Part shown: piece by piece, positions 51,228-60,761 of the stretch
Layout of the letters: each line of letters starts with the position of its first letter
Position numbering within the stretch: the stretch's first letter is position 1
NCBI GenBank assembly: GCA_964371405.1
Contig: CAYJLV010000021.1
Coordinates: forward strand, 1 to 64,000
Source of the DNA: JAMHWF01 sp964371405
Lineage (GTDB): Bacteria; Pseudomonadota; Gammaproteobacteria; Burkholderiales; Burkholderiaceae_C
DNA: 64,000 nt
Direction: 5' to 3'
Position numbers and translations under genes: made by a program
The notes under the pieces: model-generated
What the model was told of the DNA's origin: nothing
The model's input: only the letters and a program-made list of their open reading frames with translations
Databases searched by the model: none

Positions 51228-51446
51228 TGCGGGTGCCGCCGTCGCCGCCTCGGTGTCGGCCTCGGCGCGCCGCCGCGCCGCGCGTCGCGCCGGCGTTGCC
51301 ATCAGGTACATCAGGATCGACAGCGGCAGCACGCCGTACAGTACGAACGTGATCACGGCGCCGAGCACGCTGCCCTGGGTGGACGTCGCCTCGGCGACGG
51401 CCATCATCAGCGCGACATACATCCAAGCCAATGCAACGATCAGCAT
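51159..51446 (-). CDS. Small membrane protein, unknown function
   Basis: A 95-residue protein with two hydrophobic helices (about 1-20 and 27-47) and a charged, Ala-rich cytoplasmic tail (about 52-95, APAR-type repeats rich in R, A, E). AAGGTG lies 5-10 bases before the ATG. No family function is recognised. It overlaps the 3' end of pgeF on the other strand and is divergent from phaC, so it may share control with the PHA operon. It is real rather than a shadow because both helices and the ribosome site are well formed, but support is moderate. Confidence 0.6.
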   Translation of the reverse strand: MLIVALAWMYVALMMAVAEATSTQGSVLGAVITFVLYGVLPLSILMYLMATPARRAARRRAEADTEAATAAPASTQPDGGGHAAADAVAPEREER

Positions 51447-51561
51447 GCAACACCTTCAGGGAGCCATGGGCAATGCCGCAGCGCGACACTCGGGCGTCAT
51501 GATGCAGTAAGCGGGCGGGGCCATAGTGCAGGGCGACAAGCAGAACGACGCGAGGAGACTC

Positions 51562-53274
51562 ATGAAGGACATGCCGGCTTCGGCCGCAGGCCAGTCGGCG
51601 GCCGATGCCGCCGGCGCGTTCGGCTCCAGTGTCGGCGAAGTGTGGAAGGCGTTGAGCGGCCTCGAGCTGCCGCTGCCGGCCGTGTCGCGCGTGCAGCAGG
51701 ACTATCTGCAGCAGGCCACGGCGCTGTGGAACCAGACGGTCGCCGGCCTGTCGGCCGGTGGTGCCGGCGATGCTGCTGCGGCGGCGCCGCTGCCCGACCG
51801 CCGCTTCGGCGCCGCCGAATGGGCCGCCAATCCCGCTGCCGCCTACACGGCGCAGATATACCTGCTCAACGCGCGCGCGCTGCTGCAACTCGCCGACAGC
51901 ATCGAGGGCGACGAGAAGACGCGCCAGCGCATCCGCTTCGCCGTGCAGCAGTGGGTCGACGCCGCGGCGCCGAGCAACTTCCTCGCGCTCAACCCCGAGG
52001 CGCAGCGCAAGGCCGTCGAGACGAAAGGTCAGAGCATCGCGCAGGGGCTGCAGCACCTGTGGCACGACCTGCGCCAGGGTCATCTGTCGCAGACCGACGA
52101 GAGCGTGTTCGAGGTCGGCCGCAACGTCGCGACGACCGAAGGCAGCGTCGTCTACGAGAGCGAGCTGTTCCAGCTGCTCGAGTACAAGCCGCTGACGCCG
52201 CGCGTGCACGAGAGGCCGATCCTGTTCGTGCCGCCGTGCATCAACAAGTTCTACATCCTCGACCTGCAGCCGTCGAACTCGCTGATCCGCTGGACCGTCG
52301 AGCAGGGCCATCGCGTCTTCGTGCTGAGCTGGCGCAACCCCGACGACAGCCTCGCCGCGAAGACCTGGGACGACTACATCGAGGACGCCGCGATCCGGGC
52401 GATCGGCCTGGTGCAGCAGATCGCCGGCGCGAAGACGATCAACATGCTGGGCTTTTGCATCGGCGGCACGCTGCTCGCGACGGCGCTGGCCGTGCTGGCC
52501 GCGCGCGGACAGCATCCGGCCGAGAGCCTGACGCTGCTGACGACGCTGCTCGACTTCAGCGACACCGGCGTGCTCGACCTGTTCGTCGACGAGGCCTCGG
52601 TGCAGATGCGCGAGATGACGCTGGGCCCCGCCGCGCTGCAGGGCCCCAAGCTGATGCACGGCCAGGAGCTGGCCACGACGTTCAGCTTCCTGCGCCCCAA
52701 CGACCTGGTGTGGAACTACGTGGTCGGCAATTACCTCAAGGGTGAATCGCCGCCGCCGTTCGACCTGCTGTACTGGAACAGCGACAGCACGAACCTGCCC
52801 GGGCCGATGTACTGCTGGTACCTGCGCAACACCTATCTCGAAGACAAGCTCAAGCTGCCCGGCAAGCTGACGGTGTGCGGCGAACGCCTCGACCTCGGCG
52901 CGATCCGCGCGCCCGCCTATGTCTACGCCTCGCGCGAGGACCACATCGTGCCGTGGAAGACGGCCTACCTGAACACGCGCGTGCTCACCGGCAAGCGCCG
53001 CTTCGTGCTCGGCGCGTCGGGCCACATCGCCGGCGTGATCAATCCGCCGGCGGCCAACAAGCGCAGCCACTGGACGGGCCCGGCCACCCTGCCGGCGACC
53101 GCCGACGCCTGGTTCGCCAAGGCGACGGAGCACGCCGGCAGCTGGTGGCCCGACTGGCAGCGCTGGCTCGAGCCGCACGGCGGCAAGTTCGTCGCCGCGC
53201 CACGCACGCCGGGCAACCGCACTCTCAAACCGATCGAGCCGGCCCCTGGGCGCTACGTCAAGGCGCGCGCCTGA
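51562..53274 (+). CDS. phaC: Class I polyhydroxyalkanoate synthase (PhaC)
   Basis: A 570-residue synthase that polymerises 3-hydroxybutyryl-CoA. The lipase-like box GFCIGGT carries the catalytic Cys299; the Asp is in SREDHIVPW and the His in GASGHIAGVI. The N-terminal helical domain (about 1-190) is of class I length. The ATG at 51562 was chosen because GAGGAG stands 5-10 bases upstream; a GTG at 51526 in the same frame has no ribosome site. It heads phaC-phaA-phaB, giving PHB from two acetyl-CoA. Confidence 0.95.
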   Translation: MKDMPASAAGQSAADAAGAFGSSVGEVWKALSGLELPLPAVSRVQQDYLQQATALWNQTVAGLSAGGAGDAAAAAPLPDRRFGAAEWAANPAAAYTAQIYLLNARALLQLADSIEGDEKTRQRIRFAVQQWVDAAAPSNFLALNPEAQRKAVETKGQSIAQGLQHLWHDLRQGHLSQTDESVFEVGRNVATTEGSVVYESELFQLLEYKPLTPRVHERPILFVPPCINKFYILDLQPSNSLIRWTVEQGHRVFVLSWRNPDDSLAAKTWDDYIEDAAIRAIGLVQQIAGAKTINMLGFCIGGTLLATALAVLAARGQHPAESLTLLTTLLDFSDTGVLDLFVDEASVQMREMTLGPAALQGPKLMHGQELATTFSFLRPNDLVWNYVVGNYLKGESPPPFDLLYWNSDSTNLPGPMYCWYLRNTYLEDKLKLPGKLTVCGERLDLGAIRAPAYVYASREDHIVPWKTAYLNTRVLTGKRRFVLGASGHIAGVINPPAANKRSHWTGPATLPATADAWFAKATEHAGSWWPDWQRWLEPHGGKFVAAPRTPGNRTLKPIEPAPGRYVKARA

Positions 53275-53317
53275 GGGCGGCTCGTTCACCCACCCCGAAG
53301 CAAAGGAGTTCTCAGTG

Positions 53318-54493
53318 ATGGACATCGTCATCGTCGCCGCGGCGCGCACCGCCGTCGGCAAGTTCGGCGGCACGCTGGCCAAGGTGCCGGCCGCCGAGTT
53401 GGGCGCCACCGTCGTCAAGGCGCTGCTCGAGCGCGGCAAGCTCGCCGGCGATCAGGTCGGCGAAGTGATCCTCGGACAGGTGCTGCAGGCCGGCACCGGA
53501 CAGAATCCGGCGCGCCAGGCGGCGATCAAGGCCGGGCTGCCGCACGGCGTGCCTGCGATGACGATCAACAAGGTCTGCGGCTCGGGGTTGAAAGCCGTGA
53601 TGCTCGCGGCGCAGTCGATCCGCGACGGCGACAGCGAGATCGTGATCGCCGGCGGGCAGGAGAGCATGAGCCTCTCGCCGCACGTGCTGCCCGGCTCGCG
53701 CGACGGCCAGCGCATGGGCGACTGGAAGCTCGTCGACTCGATGATCAGCGACGGCCTGTGGGACGTCTACAACCAGTACCACATGGGCACGACGGCCGAG
53801 AACGTCGCCAAGAAGTACGGCATCACACGCGAGCAGCAGGACGCGCTGGCGCTTGGCTCGCAGCAGAAGGCCGCTGCGGCGCAGGAGGCGGGACGCTTCA
53901 AGGACGAGATTGTCCCGGTCGTGATCCCGCAGAAGAAGGGCGACCCGGTCGTGTTTGCCGCCGACGAGTACATCAACCGCAAGACGAATGCCGAGGCGCT
54001 GGCCGGCCTGCGCCCGGCGTTCGACAAGGCGGGCAGCGTGACGGCGGGCAACGCCTCGGGCCTGAACGACGGCGCGGCCGGTGTCGTCGTGATGTCGGCG
54101 GCCAAGGCCGCTGCGCTCGGTCTCACGCCGCTGGCGCGCATCGCGTCCTACGCCAGCGCCGGGCTCGACCCGGCCTACATGGGCATGGGGCCGGTGCCGG
54201 CAGCGCGCCGCGCGCTCGAGCGCGCCGGCTGGAAGGCGGCCGACCTCGACCTGCTCGAGATCAACGAGGCTTTCGCCGCCCAGGCCTGCGCCGTGCACAA
54301 CGAGATGGGCTGGGACACGAGCAAAGTCAACGTCAACGGCGGCGCGATCGCGATCGGCCACCCGATCGGCGCCTCGGGCTGCCGCATCCTCGTCACGCTG
54401 CTGCATGAGATGCAGCGCCGCGGCGCGAAGAAGGGCATCGCTTCGCTGTGCATCGGCGGCGGCATGGGCGTGGCACTGACGGTCGAGCGCTGA
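53318..54493 (+). CDS. phaA: Acetyl-CoA acetyltransferase (beta-ketothiolase PhaA)
   Basis: A 391-residue thiolase that condenses two acetyl-CoA to acetoacetyl-CoA. Catalytic Cys87 is in NKVCGSGLKAV, the His in GGAIAIGHPIGASG and the second Cys in CIGGGMGVAL. Length matches PhaA of Cupriavidus and relatives. AGGAG stands 9 bases before the chosen ATG; a GTG one codon earlier (53315) is a possible alternative. It follows phaC by 43 bp and precedes phaB. Confidence 0.95.
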   Translation: MDIVIVAAARTAVGKFGGTLAKVPAAELGATVVKALLERGKLAGDQVGEVILGQVLQAGTGQNPARQAAIKAGLPHGVPAMTINKVCGSGLKAVMLAAQSIRDGDSEIVIAGGQESMSLSPHVLPGSRDGQRMGDWKLVDSMISDGLWDVYNQYHMGTTAENVAKKYGITREQQDALALGSQQKAAAAQEAGRFKDEIVPVVIPQKKGDPVVFAADEYINRKTNAEALAGLRPAFDKAGSVTAGNASGLNDGAAGVVVMSAAKAAALGLTPLARIASYASAGLDPAYMGMGPVPAARRALERAGWKAADLDLLEINEAFAAQACAVHNEMGWDTSKVNVNGGAIAIGHPIGASGCRILVTLLHEMQRRGAKKGIASLCIGGGMGVALTVER

Positions 54494-54529
54494 GCCGCCG
54501 CGGAATCGGATTTCAACCAGGAGTACGTG

Positions 54530-55267
54530 ATGACTCAGAAAGTGGCTTACGTGACGGGCGGCATGGGCGGCATCGGCACCGCGATCTGCCACCGGCTGCA
54601 CAACAGCGGCTTCAAGGTGATCGCCGGCTGCGGGCCGAGCCGCGACGCGCAGAAGTGGCTCGACGAACAGAAGGCACAGGGCTTCACGTTCCATGCCTCG
54701 GTCGGCAACGTCGCCGACTGGGAGTCGACGGTCGCTGCGTTCAGCAAGGCCAAGGCCGAGCACGGGCCGATCGACGTGCTGGTCAACAACGCCGGCATCA
54801 CGCGCGACCGCATGTTCCTGAAGATGACGCCCGAGGACTGGAAGGCCGTCATCGATACCAACCTCAACAGCATGTTCAACGTGACCAAGCAGGTCGTGCC
54901 CGACATGGTGGAGAAAGGCTGGGGTCGCATCATCCAGATCAGCTCGGTCAACGGCGAGAAGGGCCAGTCCGGACAGACCAACTACTCGGCGGCCAAGGCC
55001 GGCATGCACGGCTTCACGATGGCGCTGGCGCAGGAGCTGGCGACCAAGGGCGTCACCGTGAACACGGTGAGCCCGGGCTACATCGGCACCGACATGGTCA
55101 AGGCGATCAAGCCCGAGATCCTGGAGAAGATCGTCGCGACGATTCCGGTCAAGCGCCTCGGCGAACCCGGGGAGATCGGCTCCATCGTCGCCTGGCTCGC
55201 CGGCGACGACTCGGGCTTCACGACGGGCGCCGACTTCAGCTGCAACGGTGGATTGCACATGGGGTGA
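54530..55267 (+). CDS. phaB: Acetoacetyl-CoA reductase (PhaB)
   Basis: A 245-residue short-chain dehydrogenase reducing acetoacetyl-CoA to (R)-3-hydroxybutyryl-CoA with NADPH. The cofactor motif TGGMGGIG is at 9-16, NNAG at about 86-89, and the catalytic Ser139/Tyr152/Lys156 in ISSV and YSAAK. PhaB-specific QISSVNGEKGQSGQTNYSA is well kept. A GTG one codon earlier (54527) is also in frame. A hairpin at 55275-55306 follows. Confidence 0.95.
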   Translation: MTQKVAYVTGGMGGIGTAICHRLHNSGFKVIAGCGPSRDAQKWLDEQKAQGFTFHASVGNVADWESTVAAFSKAKAEHGPIDVLVNNAGITRDRMFLKMTPEDWKAVIDTNLNSMFNVTKQVVPDMVEKGWGRIIQISSVNGEKGQSGQTNYSAAKAGMHGFTMALAQELATKGVTVNTVSPGYIGTDMVKAIKPEILEKIVATIPVKRLGEPGEIGSIVAWLAGDDSGFTTGADFSCNGGLHMG

Positions 55268-55274
55268 GCCCGGA

Positions 55275-55306
55275 CACGGGACGGTCCTTCGCGGACCGGG
55301 CCCGTG
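55275..55306 (+). terminator. Hairpin after phaB
   Basis: Nested stems CACGGG/CCCGTG and CGGTCC/GGACCG with a TTCGC loop, beginning 8 bases past the phaB stop. No T run follows, so it may terminate weakly or only stabilise the mRNA 3' end. Confidence 0.45.
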
Positions 55307-55376
55307 CCTGGCGAACGCCTTCGCGCGTGCAGGCGGGAAGGCTGGGACAAGCGCGGCGGGGTAAAGTCCCCGCTCC

Positions 55377-57002
55377 GTGACCGACACTTCCCCCATCGCG
55401 CCTGAGCGCGCTCCGGCTTCCGCTTCGCCCTGGGCGCCGCTGTCGCTGCCCGTGTTCCGCATGTTGTGGGCGGTCTGGATGACCGCCAACGCCTGCATGT
55501 GGATGAGCGACGTGGCGGCGGCCTGGATGATGACAACGCTGACGTCCTCGCCGACGATGGTCGCGCTGGTGCAGACGGCGGCGACGCTGCCGGTGTTCCT
55601 GCTCGGCGTGCCCAGCGGCGCGCTGGCCGACATCCTCGACCGCAGGCGCTACTTCGTCGCGACGCAGTTCTGGGTCGCCGCAGTCGCCGTCGTGCTGTGC
55701 GTCGCGTCGCTGCTCGACGCGCTGACGCCGTCGCTGCTGCTGGCGCTGACGTTCCTCAACGGCATCGGTCTGGCGATGCGCTGGCCTGTCTTTGCCGCCA
55801 TCGTGCCCGGCATCGTTCCGCGGCCGCAGCTGCCCGCGGCGCTGGCGCTCAACGGCCTCGCGATGAACGCGTCGCGAATCGTCGGTCCCATCGTCGCCGG
55901 CATGCTGATCGCTGCAGCCGGCAGCGAATGGGTGTTCGCGCTCAACGCCGCGCTGTCCGTCGTCGCCGGTTTCATGATCCTGCGCTGGAAGAGCGAGCAG
56001 AAGGTCAGCGCGCTGCCGGCCGAGCGTTTCGTCGGCGCGATCCGCGTCGGCCTGCAGTACGTGCGCCAGAGCCCGCGCATGCACGTCGTGCTGCTGCGCA
56101 TTGGGCTGTTCTTCCTGCACTCGACGGCGCTGATCGCGCTGCTGCCGCTGGTCGCCACGCGGCTGCAGGGCGGCGGCGCCGGCACCTACACGCTGCTGCT
56201 GTCGGCGATAGGCGCCGGCGCCATCGTCGCCGTGCTGTGGATGCGGCGGCTGCGCGACTGGATGGACAACGACGCGATGGTGCGCAACGGCACCTTGCTG
56301 CACGCGCTGGCGACGGTTGCGGCCGCGTTCGCGCCGAACATCGGCATCGCGCTGCCGGCGATGCTCGTCGCCGGCATGGCATGGATCTCGGTGGCCAACA
56401 CGATCATGACGGCGGCGCAACTCGCATTGCCCGACTGGGTACGTGCGCGCGCCATGGCGATCTATCAGACGGCGCTGATGGGCGGCGGCGCCCTCGGCGC
56501 GGCGCTGTGGGGCCAAGTCGCCGGGCTCACCGACGTGCGGACCAGCCTGCTGCTGGCATCGGCGTCGGGGCTGGCGGCGTGGATGGCGACGCGGCGGCGC
56601 CGGCTCGAAGGCGACGCGACTCCAGACGATCTGAGTCCGGCGCTGATCTGGAAGGATCCGGTCACGGCGTTCGCCGTCGCGCCCGAGCGCGGTCCGGTGC
56701 TGCTCACCATCGCCTACGAAATCGATCCGGCGCGCGCCGACGAGTTCATCGCGGTGATGCGCGAAAGCCGGGCCGGCCGGCTGCGACACGGCGTGATCGG
56801 CTGGGAACTGTTCCGCGACACGAAGCATCCCGGCCGCTACATCGAGTACATCGTCGAGGAATCGTGGGTCGAGCACCTGCGCCGCTTCGAGCGCATGCCG
56901 GCGGCCGAAGTCGTGCTGCGCGACCGCAAGCAGGCGCTGCACGTCGGCGCCGAGCCGCCCGTCGTGACGCGCTACGTCGCCGAGCCGGTCGACCGGCCCT
57001 GA
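55377..57002 (+). CDS. MFS transporter with C-terminal antibiotic-monooxygenase-like domain
   Basis: A 541-residue protein. Residues about 20-410 form a 12-helix MFS permease of the EntS/DUF894 type (loop motif GALADILDRRRYF near residue 81); residues about 435-535 form a soluble dimeric alpha-beta barrel like the ABM domain (LLTIAYEIDPARADEFIAVM, GWELFRDTKHPGRYIEYIVE). The start is GTG at 55377, 109 bp after phaB. The permease class often exports siderophores or drugs; the fused domain may bind a small ligand. Cargo is unknown. It may be read through from the pha operon. Confidence 0.83.
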   Translation: MTDTSPIAPERAPASASPWAPLSLPVFRMLWAVWMTANACMWMSDVAAAWMMTTLTSSPTMVALVQTAATLPVFLLGVPSGALADILDRRRYFVATQFWVAAVAVVLCVASLLDALTPSLLLALTFLNGIGLAMRWPVFAAIVPGIVPRPQLPAALALNGLAMNASRIVGPIVAGMLIAAAGSEWVFALNAALSVVAGFMILRWKSEQKVSALPAERFVGAIRVGLQYVRQSPRMHVVLLRIGLFFLHSTALIALLPLVATRLQGGGAGTYTLLLSAIGAGAIVAVLWMRRLRDWMDNDAMVRNGTLLHALATVAAAFAPNIGIALPAMLVAGMAWISVANTIMTAAQLALPDWVRARAMAIYQTALMGGGALGAALWGQVAGLTDVRTSLLLASASGLAAWMATRRRRLEGDATPDDLSPALIWKDPVTAFAVAPERGPVLLTIAYEIDPARADEFIAVMRESRAGRLRHGVIGWELFRDTKHPGRYIEYIVEESWVEHLRRFERMPAAEVVLRDRKQALHVGAEPPVVTRYVAEPVDRP

Positions 57003-57057
57003 CGGGGAGCTGGCGTCAGCAGCCGAGCTGCAAGCCCGGCGCCGCCCGTCGAACCGG

Positions 57058-58131
57058 TCAGCCCGCGGCCACCGCTTCGGCGAGGAGTCGGCGCGCTGCG
57101 TCGGCCAGCATCGGGGGCGAGCCGTCGATCAGCGTGACGATCCCGGCGCGCTCGAAGCCGGCGAAGTTGCGCGCCATCGATTTCAGGTACATCGGGTCGT
57201 AGTGCCGCCGCATCAGCTCGCCGTAGACCTCGGCCCAGCGGCCGGCGCGTGCCATCGCCTGCCAGGCCTGCACCGTCTCGCGGCCGCGCAGCTCGACCAG
57301 GCCGTCGAGCTGCCGGCAGAACAGCGCCGGGTCGTCGGCGAAGAAGGCGTAGTCCTCGAGCAGCAGCTGCACCCGCGCCGCTTCGGGCATTTCGACGTGC
57401 ACGCAGGCGGCGTCGCGGCGCATGCGCTCGACCAGCGCCTCGGGTACGCGCAGCCGGCCGATCCGGCGGCTCTCGCTCTCGACCCAGACCGGCTGCGCCG
57501 CATCGAAGCGGCGCAGCCGGTCCCAGAGCTTCGTCTCGAACGCCTTCTGCGTCGGCTGCACCTGGCCCGGCAGCAGCCCGAGCACCGACCCGCGATGCTG
57601 CGCCAGGCCTTCGAGGTCGAGCACCTGTGCTCCTGCGGCGGCGAGCGCCTGCAGCAGCCGCGTCTTGCCGCTGCCGGTGCGGCCGCACACGACGCGCAGC
57701 GCCAGCCGCGGCGGCAGCAGGTCGAGCTGCTCGACGACAGTGCGGCGAAACGCCTTGTAGCCGCCTTCGAGCACGTGGCAGCGAAAGCCGATCTGGTCGA
57801 GGAACCAGGCGAGCGTGCCCGAGCGCTTGCCGCCGCGCCAGCAGTAGACCAGCGGCCGCCACTCGCGCGGTTTGTCGAGCGCCTCGCGTTCGAGGTGCGC
57901 CGCGACGTTGCGCGCGACCATTGCCGCGCCGATCTTGCGCGCCTCGAAGTCGGAGACCTGGCGGTACTCGGTGCCGACAATGCGCCGCTCGTCGTCGCGC
58001 AGCACCGGCCAGTTGACGGCGCCGGGCAGGTGGTCCTGCGCGTACTCGCTCTCGCTGCGCGCGTCGATCACGGCGTCGAACCCGTCGAGCTCCGCCACGG
58101 CGTTCCCGGCGGTGACGCGTACGAGGCTCAT
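57058..58131 (-). CDS. mnmH: tRNA 2-selenouridine/geranyl-2-thiouridine synthase (MnmH/SelU)
   Basis: A 357-residue enzyme that converts 2-thiouridine to 2-selenouridine at the wobble base of tRNA-Lys, -Glu and -Gln, via a geranylated intermediate. An N-terminal rhodanese domain (about 5-130) holds the catalytic Cys97 (VYCWRGGKRSG); the C-terminal P-loop domain has GRTGSGKT at 150-157. Selenophosphate from SelD is needed; selD is not in the window. The ATG overlaps the glnD stop (ATGA at 58131), so it is the last gene of map-glnD-mnmH. Confidence 0.93.
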   Translation of the reverse strand: MSLVRVTAGNAVAELDGFDAVIDARSESEYAQDHLPGAVNWPVLRDDERRIVGTEYRQVSDFEARKIGAAMVARNVAAHLEREALDKPREWRPLVYCWRGGKRSGTLAWFLDQIGFRCHVLEGGYKAFRRTVVEQLDLLPPRLALRVVCGRTGSGKTRLLQALAAAGAQVLDLEGLAQHRGSVLGLLPGQVQPTQKAFETKLWDRLRRFDAAQPVWVESESRRIGRLRVPEALVERMRRDAACVHVEMPEAARVQLLLEDYAFFADDPALFCRQLDGLVELRGRETVQAWQAMARAGRWAEVYGELMRRHYDPMYLKSMARNFAGFERAGIVTLIDGSPPMLADAARRLLAEAVAAG

Positions 58132-60761
58132 GTCGCCATCGGCGCCAGCACGTCGAGCAGCTCGCTCTCGATCGCGAGCTGCCGGCGGTTGTGCTGCAGC
58201 TCGGGGCCGTCAACGAGGAAGGTGTCCTCGACGCGTTCGCCGAGCGTCGTGATCTTGGCCAGCTGCAGGTTGATGCGGTGGCGCGCGAGCACGCGCGCGA
58301 TGGCGTAGAGCAGGCCCGTGCGGTCGCTCGCCGACACGCTGAGCAGCCAGCGCTGCGCGCGTTCGTCGGGGCGCAGCGTGACGCGCGGCGTGACGGGGAA
58401 CGACTTGACGCGGCGCGACAGCCGGCCGCGGCTCGGCTCGGGCAGCGGCCCCCCGGCGGCGAGCGCAAGCGCCGCCTGGTTCTCGACCAGCGCGATCAGG
58501 TCGCGGTAGTTCAGGTCGCGGTAGTGCTCCTCGAGCGTCGGGCTGACGACCTGGAAGGTATCGAGTGCATAGCCCGTGCGCGTGGTGTGGATCTTGGCGT
58601 CGAGGATGTTGAAGCCCGCGCCGTCGAAGTAGCCGCAGATGCGCGCGAAGAGATCCGCCCGGTCGGGCGAGTAGACGAGCACCTGCAGCCCCTCGCCGAG
58701 CGGCGACAGCCGCGCGCGCACCACCGGCTGCTTCGTCTTGACGTGCCGCCACAGCGAGCGCGCGTGCCAGGCGATGTCGGCCGCGTCGTGGCGCGCGAAG
58801 TAGCTGACTTCGAGCGTGTCCCACAGCGGCCGCTCGGTGCCGGGCAACATCGAGTGCAGCGCCAGCAGGTGCTGCGCCTCCTGCTTGCGCAGCTCGATCT
58901 CGGCGTCGAGGTTGGGGCGCGCACCGCCGAGCGCGCGCAGCGTCAGCCGGTACAGGTCTTCGAGCAGCTTGCCCTTCCAGGCGTTCCACACCTTCGGGCT
59001 GGTGCCGCGGATGTCGGCCACAGTCAAGAGGTACAGCGCGGTGAGCCGCCGCTCGCTGCCGACGCGCCGCGCGAACGACTCGATCACGTCCGGGTCGGCC
59101 AGGTCTTCCTTCTGCGCGATGCGCGACATCGTCAGATGGTGGCCGACGAGAAACTCGAGCAGCGCCGTGTCCTCGCGCTCGATGCCGTGTTCGCGGCAGA
59201 AGCGCCGCACCTCGCGCACGCCGAGCTCGGAGTGGTCGCCGCCGCGCCCCTTGGCGACGTCGTGGAACAGCGCCGCGATGTAGAGCAGCCAGGGCTCGTC
59301 CCACTGCGCGGCGAGCTGCGAGCAGAACGGGTACTCGTGCGCGTGCTCGGGGATGAAGAAGCGGCGCACGTTGCGCACCACCATCAGGATGTGCTGGTCG
59401 ACCGTGTAGACGTGGAACAGGTCGTGCTGCATCTGGCCGACGATGCGGCGGAACACCCACAGGTAGCGCCCCAGCACGCTGGTGTTGTTCATCAGGCGCA
59501 GCGCGTGCGTCTGGCCGCTGGGCTGGCGCAGGATCTGCATGAACAGTGCGCGATTCACCGGGTCGCGGCGGAACGGCGCGTTCATCAGGCCACGCACGTT
59601 GTAGAGCGCGCGCAGCGTGCGCGCCGACAACCCGGCGAGGCCCGGCGTCTGCTGGTAGACGACGAAGGTTTCGAGGACGGCGTGCGGATCCTGCGCATAG
59701 AGGTCGTCGCTCGCCACTTCGAGCATGCCGGCGCGGTCGAGGAAGCGCTCGTTGATCGGGCGCATCGGCGCGTCCTGCGAGCCGCTGACACGTTCCTCGA
59801 TGTTGAGCATCAGGATCTGGTTGATCTGGGCCACGGCCTTGGCCGCCCAGTAGTAGCGCTTCATCAGCACTTCGGAGGCGCGCTGCGTCTTCGTCGCGCG
59901 GCAGCCGAAGCTCTCGGCCACGGCGGTCTGCAGGTCGAAGACGAGGCGATCCTCGCGCCGCTTCGCGATGGCGTGCAGGCGTGCCCGGATCAGCTTGAGC
60001 ACGCCTTCATTGCGCTGCAGCTGCTTGACTTCGAACGGTGTCGCCAGCCCGGCGTGTGCGAGCTCGGCCCAGTTGCGGCCGAGGCCGGCGGCGCGCGCCG
60101 TCCAGAGCACGACGTGCAGGTCGCGCAGGCCGCCCGGGCTCTCCTTGCAGTTGGGCTCGAGCGCGTAGGGCGTGTCCTCGAACTTGGTGTGGCGCTGGCG
60201 CATCTCGAGCGTCTTGGCGCGCAGGAAGGCCCTGGGGTCGAGGCCCCGGTCGCGCCCCTGCACGAAGCGGCGATACAGCGGCCGTGCGCCGCACAGCCAG
60301 CGCGCCTCGAGGAGCGCCGTCTGCACCGTCACGTCGGCGGCGGCGATCGCGTTGCATTCGTCGACGCTGCGCACCGACGAGCCGATCTCCAGCCCGATGT
60401 CCCAGCACGCCGCGATGAATCCCGAGACGGACGCGCGCAGCGCGTCGCTGCCGGGATCGTCGGGCAGCAGCACGAGCACGTCGACGTCGGAGTGCGGAAA
60501 CAGCTCGCCGCGGCCGTAGCCGCCAACGGCGACGAGCGCCGCGCCGGGCGGCATCTCGCTGTGCTGCCACAGGTCGGCGAGCGTCGCGTCGACGTGGCGC
60601 GTCAGAGTGCGCAGCAGCCGCGTCGCCGCAGAAGCGGTCGGCCGCGCGGCGAGGAATCGCTCGACCAGCGCCGACTTGCCGTCGCGGAACTGTGCGCGCA
60701 GCGCGGCGAGGCTGCGTTGCGGCGCGGCGACCTGCTCGACCTCCTGCCGGGGCACGGACAT
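58128..60761 (-). CDS. glnD: PII uridylyltransferase/uridylyl-removing enzyme GlnD
   Basis: An 877-residue sensor of glutamine that uridylylates and deuridylylates PII. Domains in order: nucleotidyltransferase (about 20-310, with GGYGRGELFPHSDVDVL), a central helical region, HD hydrolase (about 470-600, FHDVAKGRGGDHSELG) and two C-terminal ACT domains (about 690-870) that bind glutamine. Length is typical for proteobacteria. Its ATG overlaps the map stop and its stop overlaps mnmH, so the three genes form a translationally coupled operon. Confidence 0.96.
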   Translation of the reverse strand: MSVPRQEVEQVAAPQRSLAALRAQFRDGKSALVERFLAARPTASAATRLLRTLTRHVDATLADLWQHSEMPPGAALVAVGGYGRGELFPHSDVDVLVLLPDDPGSDALRASVSGFIAACWDIGLEIGSSVRSVDECNAIAAADVTVQTALLEARWLCGARPLYRRFVQGRDRGLDPRAFLRAKTLEMRQRHTKFEDTPYALEPNCKESPGGLRDLHVVLWTARAAGLGRNWAELAHAGLATPFEVKQLQRNEGVLKLIRARLHAIAKRREDRLVFDLQTAVAESFGCRATKTQRASEVLMKRYYWAAKAVAQINQILMLNIEERVSGSQDAPMRPINERFLDRAGMLEVASDDLYAQDPHAVLETFVVYQQTPGLAGLSARTLRALYNVRGLMNAPFRRDPVNRALFMQILRQPSGQTHALRLMNNTSVLGRYLWVFRRIVGQMQHDLFHVYTVDQHILMVVRNVRRFFIPEHAHEYPFCSQLAAQWDEPWLLYIAALFHDVAKGRGGDHSELGVREVRRFCREHGIEREDTALLEFLVGHHLTMSRIAQKEDLADPDVIESFARRVGSERRLTALYLLTVADIRGTSPKVWNAWKGKLLEDLYRLTLRALGGARPNLDAEIELRKQEAQHLLALHSMLPGTERPLWDTLEVSYFARHDAADIAWHARSLWRHVKTKQPVVRARLSPLGEGLQVLVYSPDRADLFARICGYFDGAGFNILDAKIHTTRTGYALDTFQVVSPTLEEHYRDLNYRDLIALVENQAALALAAGGPLPEPSRGRLSRRVKSFPVTPRVTLRPDERAQRWLLSVSASDRTGLLYAIARVLARHRINLQLAKITTLGERVEDTFLVDGPELQHNRRQLAIESELLDVLAPMAT

